Below are positions 60,980-64,000 of a DNA stretch of 64,000 nucleotides, one piece after another. The stretch spans positions 1-64,000 of the forward strand of contig NZ_CAMIBP010000006.1 of the NCBI RefSeq assembly GCF_946223165.1, in the 5' to 3' direction. Source of the stretch: an uncultured Corynebacterium sp. GTDB lineage: Bacteria > Actinomycetota > Actinomycetes > Mycobacteriales > Mycobacteriaceae. A program made the translations under genes and the position numbers. How positions within the stretch are numbered: the stretch's first letter is position 1; every line of letters starts with the position of its first letter. The notes beneath the pieces were generated by a model. That model was given only the letters and a program-made list of their open reading frames with translations. It was not told the DNA's origin and searched no databases.

Positions 60980-61383
60980 CGCCTTCCTGCTGACCCTGTT
61001 CGTGTGGGATACGCCGGATTTCGCTGCGCTCGAGCACATCCTGGAGCACGTGGGCGGCATGGATTCCGTGGGCATCCTTGGTTTGACGGGGTCGTAGACG
61101 TACCTCACCCGTGCCGAGCGAACCCGGGCCAGTGAGCTTGCCGATGCCGCCCAGGCCGCCGGCGCCCACGCCCTCCTGGTCCTGCCGGTGTCCTATCAGC
61201 CGCTAACGGACGCGGAGGTTGCGGACATTCCTGGCGGGGACATGTCCGGAGTTGGCCGTCAGGGTGCTCGGCGAGGGTCTGGAACGGTTGTGGGCACATG
61301 TCCGCACGCATGGGTCGCTGCGCCCGCTAAGCGACGAGGACTACCGTGGGGTCATCATCGCAGTAAAGGAGTTAACGCAATGA
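60960..61383 (+). pseudogene. Decayed dihydrodipicolinate synthase-family gene
   Basis: The N-terminal part reads MHFTGISAFLLTLFVWDTPD and then GGMDSVGILGLTGS, the DapA-family opening and GxTG motif. It is interrupted by TAG at 61096-61098 where a Tyr or Thr codon is expected. In the same frame it resumes TYLTRAERTRASELADAAQA and LPVSYQPLTDAEV. A large central deletion follows. Another frame then gives the C-terminal end, from LGEGLERLWAHVRTHGSLRP to VKELTQ and a stop at 61381-61383. That stop overlaps the ATG of the dehydrogenase, so the two were once an operon. Confidence 0.75.
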
Positions 61384-62816
61384 TTACCAACCTCTGGCTC
61401 GGCACTTCCAACGTCCCGGCGTCCGACGGAGCCACGTTCCCCGTCTATGACCCGGCCACGGAGGAACACCTCGCGGATGTCGCGGATGCCTCGAGCGCGG
61501 ACTGGTCTAAGGCCCTCGATCTCGCGTCCGCGGCGCAGTCTGAGTGGGCGCAGTGGAGCCCGCAGTCCCGCTCCGACATCCTGCGGGAGATCTACGACGA
61601 GGTCATGGCCCGCAAGGACGAGTTCGCGGAGTTGATGACGCGTGAGATGGGCAAGCCTTTCGCGCAGGCGCAGGGCGAGGTTGACTATGGGGCGGGCTAT
61701 CTGCGCTGGTTTGCGGAGGAGGCCGTTCGCCTGCCGGGCCGCTTCGCGCAGTCGCCGGCGGGCAACGGCACCATGACCATTCAGCCGGAGCCGGTCGGCC
61801 CGGTTCTGGCGATTACCCCGTGGAACTTCCCCCTGGCGATGGCCACGCGCAAGATTGCCCCGGCGTTGGCGGCGGGCTGCACCGTCATCGTCAAGCCGGC
61901 TGAGCTCACGCCGTTGACCATGCTGCTGCTGGGCGAGGTCATCTCCGGCGTCCTGACCCGCCACGGCGCCCCAGACGGTGTCGTGAGCATCGTGACCACG
62001 ACGAAGGCGAAGGATTTGTCAAAGGAGCTGCAGGCGGACAAGCGCCTGCGCAAGCTGACCTTTACCGGCTCGACGCGCACGGGCAAGATCTTGGTGGAGC
62101 AGTCGGCGCAGCATCTGCAGCGCACTTCCATGGAGCTGGGTGGTAATGCGCCGTTCATCGTGTGCGAGGACGCGGACATGGATCTGGCCATCGAGGGCGC
62201 CATCGCGGCCAAGATGCGTAACAATGGAGAGGTCTGTGTGGCTGCCAATCGCTTCCTCGTTCACTCGTCCCGCGCGCAGGAGTTCACGGACCGTCTTACC
62301 CAGCGCTTCCAGGGTTACGTCACGGGCCATGGAATGGAGGCCACCACGACGCTCGGCCCGTTGGTCTCGGCGCAGCAGCGTGACAAGGTGGCGCAGCTTG
62401 TCGATGCCGCCCTGGCCCACGGCGCCACCGCCGCCATCGGCGGCATCCGCCCGGAGGGGCGCGGCTACTTCTACCCGGCGACGGTCATCACGGGAGTCGG
62501 CTCCGATGAGGACATCCTGCACGAGGAGATCTTCGGCCCCGTCGCGGTCATCACCACGTTCGAGGATCTGAACGAGGCCATCGCTCAAGCCAACGACACC
62601 GATTTCGGCCTCGCTGCCTATGCCTTTACGGAGAACGTCCACACTGCGCAGCGTCTGGCGAATGAGCTGGAGGCGGGCATGGTGGGTATTAACCGCGGCG
62701 CGCTATCGGATGTCGCGGCCCCGTTTGGGGGTGTAAAGCAGTCCGGTTTCGGCCGCGAAGGCGGCACCGAGGGCATCGAGGAGTACGTGAACCTCAAGTA
62801 CGTGGCTCGCCCGTAG
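61380..62816 (+). CDS. gabD: NAD(P)-dependent succinate-semialdehyde dehydrogenase-like aldehyde dehydrogenase
   Basis: A 478-residue aldehyde dehydrogenase, most like GabD-type enzymes oxidising succinate semialdehyde to succinate. The cofactor region is VLAITPWNFPLAM, the catalytic Glu is in MELGGNAPFIV, and the catalytic Cys is in MRNNGEVCVAANRF. The ending GFGREGGTEGIEEYVNLKYVA is typical. AAAGGAG lies upstream of ATG 61380. Its former operon partner was a DapA-family aldolase, so it may instead act on another semialdehyde such as 2-oxoglutarate semialdehyde. Confidence 0.9.
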   Translation: MITNLWLGTSNVPASDGATFPVYDPATEEHLADVADASSADWSKALDLASAAQSEWAQWSPQSRSDILREIYDEVMARKDEFAELMTREMGKPFAQAQGEVDYGAGYLRWFAEEAVRLPGRFAQSPAGNGTMTIQPEPVGPVLAITPWNFPLAMATRKIAPALAAGCTVIVKPAELTPLTMLLLGEVISGVLTRHGAPDGVVSIVTTTKAKDLSKELQADKRLRKLTFTGSTRTGKILVEQSAQHLQRTSMELGGNAPFIVCEDADMDLAIEGAIAAKMRNNGEVCVAANRFLVHSSRAQEFTDRLTQRFQGYVTGHGMEATTTLGPLVSAQQRDKVAQLVDAALAHGATAAIGGIRPEGRGYFYPATVITGVGSDEDILHEEIFGPVAVITTFEDLNEAIAQANDTDFGLAAYAFTENVHTAQRLANELEAGMVGINRGALSDVAAPFGGVKQSGFGREGGTEGIEEYVNLKYVARP

Positions 62817-62967
62817 GGTCTTTTACCCGCAACCGGGGGAATGTGAATTGTGTCCTCGCGCACTTCGCACTACCCTGCGTCTTACGCCACACCCGGCGCC
62901 CCCTTTTAACCTGCCACACCCGCGCATGGTCCAGTTATTCATCCCCACAGAATCAAGGAGCATGTGC

Positions 62968-64000
62968 ATGTCTGCAGTAGCTACTCAAGAAGACCTCAAG
63001 CGTGAGGCTCGGTCGGCGGCCATCGCGGTGACCGCATTCCCAATTTTTATCCTCGTCGGCACGGTGCTGGCTTGGGCTTTCCCGTCCGTCTTCTTGCCGG
63101 GCGCGCAGTACATCACCCAATTCCTCATGGTCATCATGTTCGGCATGGGCTTGACGCTGACCATCCCGGACTTCAAGGAAATCGCCCGTCGCCCGCTGCC
63201 TATCCTCATCGGCGTCGTCGCCCAGTTCGTCATCATGCCGCTGGGTGCCATCGTCGTCTCCAAGGCTCTGGGCCTGAACCCGATGCTTGCCATCGGCCTG
63301 CTCATGCTGGGTTCTGTCCCCGGCGGCACGTCCTCGAACGTTATTACCTACCTGGCCAAGGGTGACGTCGCCCTGTCGGTTGCGATGACCTCAGTGTCCA
63401 CGCTGGTTAGTCCCATCTTGACGCCGATCATCATGCTCATCCTGTCGGGTCAGCAGACGGACGTCGATGCCGCCGGCATGGCTATGTCCCTGGTGCAGAC
63501 GGTCCTTGTCCCGGTCATTGGTGGCCTGGTCCTGCGCTACCTGCTTGACCGCTGGATTGGCTACATCGCCCCGGTCCTGCCGTGGATTTCAATCATGGGC
63601 ATCGGCGGCGTTGTGTTCCCGACGGTGGCCAAGAATGTGGACAACCTCATGGCCATGGGCGCCATCGTCTTCGTTGCGGTCCTGCTCCACAATGCGCTGG
63701 GCTACCTGCTGGGCTACCTCACCGGCCGCGCCCTGGGCATGCCGGAGTCCTACAACCGCACCATGGCGGTGGAGATTGGCACCCAGTCCGCGGGGCTGGC
63801 CTCTGGTATGTCCGCGAAGTTCTTCGCTCCGGAGGCGGCCCTGCCGGGCGCGTGCGCCGCGGTGCTCCACAACGTCACCGGTGCCATCTTCTCGGCCGTC
63901 GCCCGCCGCTTCCCGACGGAGAACGACGCCTCCTATAGTCGCCGTTCTGCCGATTCCGATGCTGTGCTTGCCGATGCCGCCGCCCCGGCACCGTCGGCAC
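62968..64000 (+). CDS. Bile acid:sodium symporter (BASS) family transporter (3' end outside window)
   Basis: At least 344 residues are visible, starting MSAVATQEDLKREARSAAIA. Nine or ten membrane segments are present. BASS-family blocks include FLMVIMFGMGLTLTIPDFKE, LMLGSVPGGTSSNVITYLAKG and EIGTQSAGLASGMSAKFFAP, the ion-binding crossover regions. AAGGAG lies seven bases before ATG 62968, preferred to an ATG six bases earlier that would be too close. After the last helix the tail is polar and runs past the window end. Substrate unknown. Confidence 0.92.
   Translation, partial: MSAVATQEDLKREARSAAIAVTAFPIFILVGTVLAWAFPSVFLPGAQYITQFLMVIMFGMGLTLTIPDFKEIARRPLPILIGVVAQFVIMPLGAIVVSKALGLNPMLAIGLLMLGSVPGGTSSNVITYLAKGDVALSVAMTSVSTLVSPILTPIIMLILSGQQTDVDAAGMAMSLVQTVLVPVIGGLVLRYLLDRWIGYIAPVLPWISIMGIGGVVFPTVAKNVDNLMAMGAIVFVAVLLHNALGYLLGYLTGRALGMPESYNRTMAVEIGTQSAGLASGMSAKFFAPEAALPGACAAVLHNVTGAIFSAVARRFPTENDASYSRRSADSDAVLADAAAPAPSA

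Overview
The window is chromosomal DNA from a GC-rich Corynebacterium. The monomeric NADP isocitrate dehydrogenase, RamB-type PrpR beside prpDBC, pyc, accBC, accD1/accD2/accE, the group I birA, the Tus-type trehalose importer and the order of these loci all resemble C. glutamicum and relatives. I cannot name the species. I see no rRNA or tRNA gene, CRISPR array, insertion sequence or prophage. The region is core chromosome, with several small gene remnants between intact genes.

Layout. 1-9.5 kb: 5'-proximal part of icd (reverse strand, cut by the window edge), an iron-controlled siderophore-interacting protein divergent from an MFS exporter, xthA, a small membrane protein, a frameshifted gene, trpS, a YihY/BrkB membrane protein and a J-like/RDD fusion. 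9.4-17 kb: D,D-carboxypeptidase, a degenerate adenosine-deaminase homologue, a conserved hypothetical, an EspC-like/NlpC-P60 pair, upp, an XRE regulator and an M20 amidohydrolase. 17-25 kb: an LpdA-like flavoprotein preceded by a helically phased repeat array, an Ltp-repeat protein, prpR and prpDBC. 25-40 kb: pyc, accBC, a rhodanese-like protein, a Cj0069-family protein, an Na+/H+ antiporter, DUF3151, maf, accE, a degenerate accD2, accD1 and an SDR. 40-47 kb: phosphate transporter, a GbsR-type regulator and an iron-siderophore ABC importer. 47-54 kb: trehalose importer (tusK-E-F-G) with a lipoprotein, a small membrane protein and treS. 54-64 kb: birA, a decaying VTC/DUF4956 locus, a PH-like membrane protein, purK, purE, an HNH/DUF222 protein, a YdcF-like protein, a dapA-like pseudogene, a succinate-semialdehyde dehydrogenase and a BASS-family transporter cut by the window end.

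How the genes fit together. Three themes dominate. First, acyl-CoA and biotin metabolism: PrpDBC turns propionyl-CoA and oxaloacetate into pyruvate and succinate, Pyc refills oxaloacetate, AccBC/AccD1/AccE make malonyl-CoA, and BirA biotinylates Pyc and AccBC. Second, the mycolate envelope: AccD2 belongs to the acyl-CoA carboxylases of mycolate synthesis, and the Tus system would recover trehalose released when mycolates are transferred, with TreS turning some of it into maltose. Third, iron: two good DtxR-type boxes mark the siderophore-interacting protein/MFS pair and the ABC importer about 44 kb away.

Regulation. At least fifteen genes have a TANNNT-type -10 hexamer ending 6-8 bases before the start codon and no Shine-Dalgarno sequence, the layout of leaderless mRNAs. 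The most unusual non-coding feature is five CCGGA cores spaced exactly 11 bp apart just upstream of the LpdA-like promoter.
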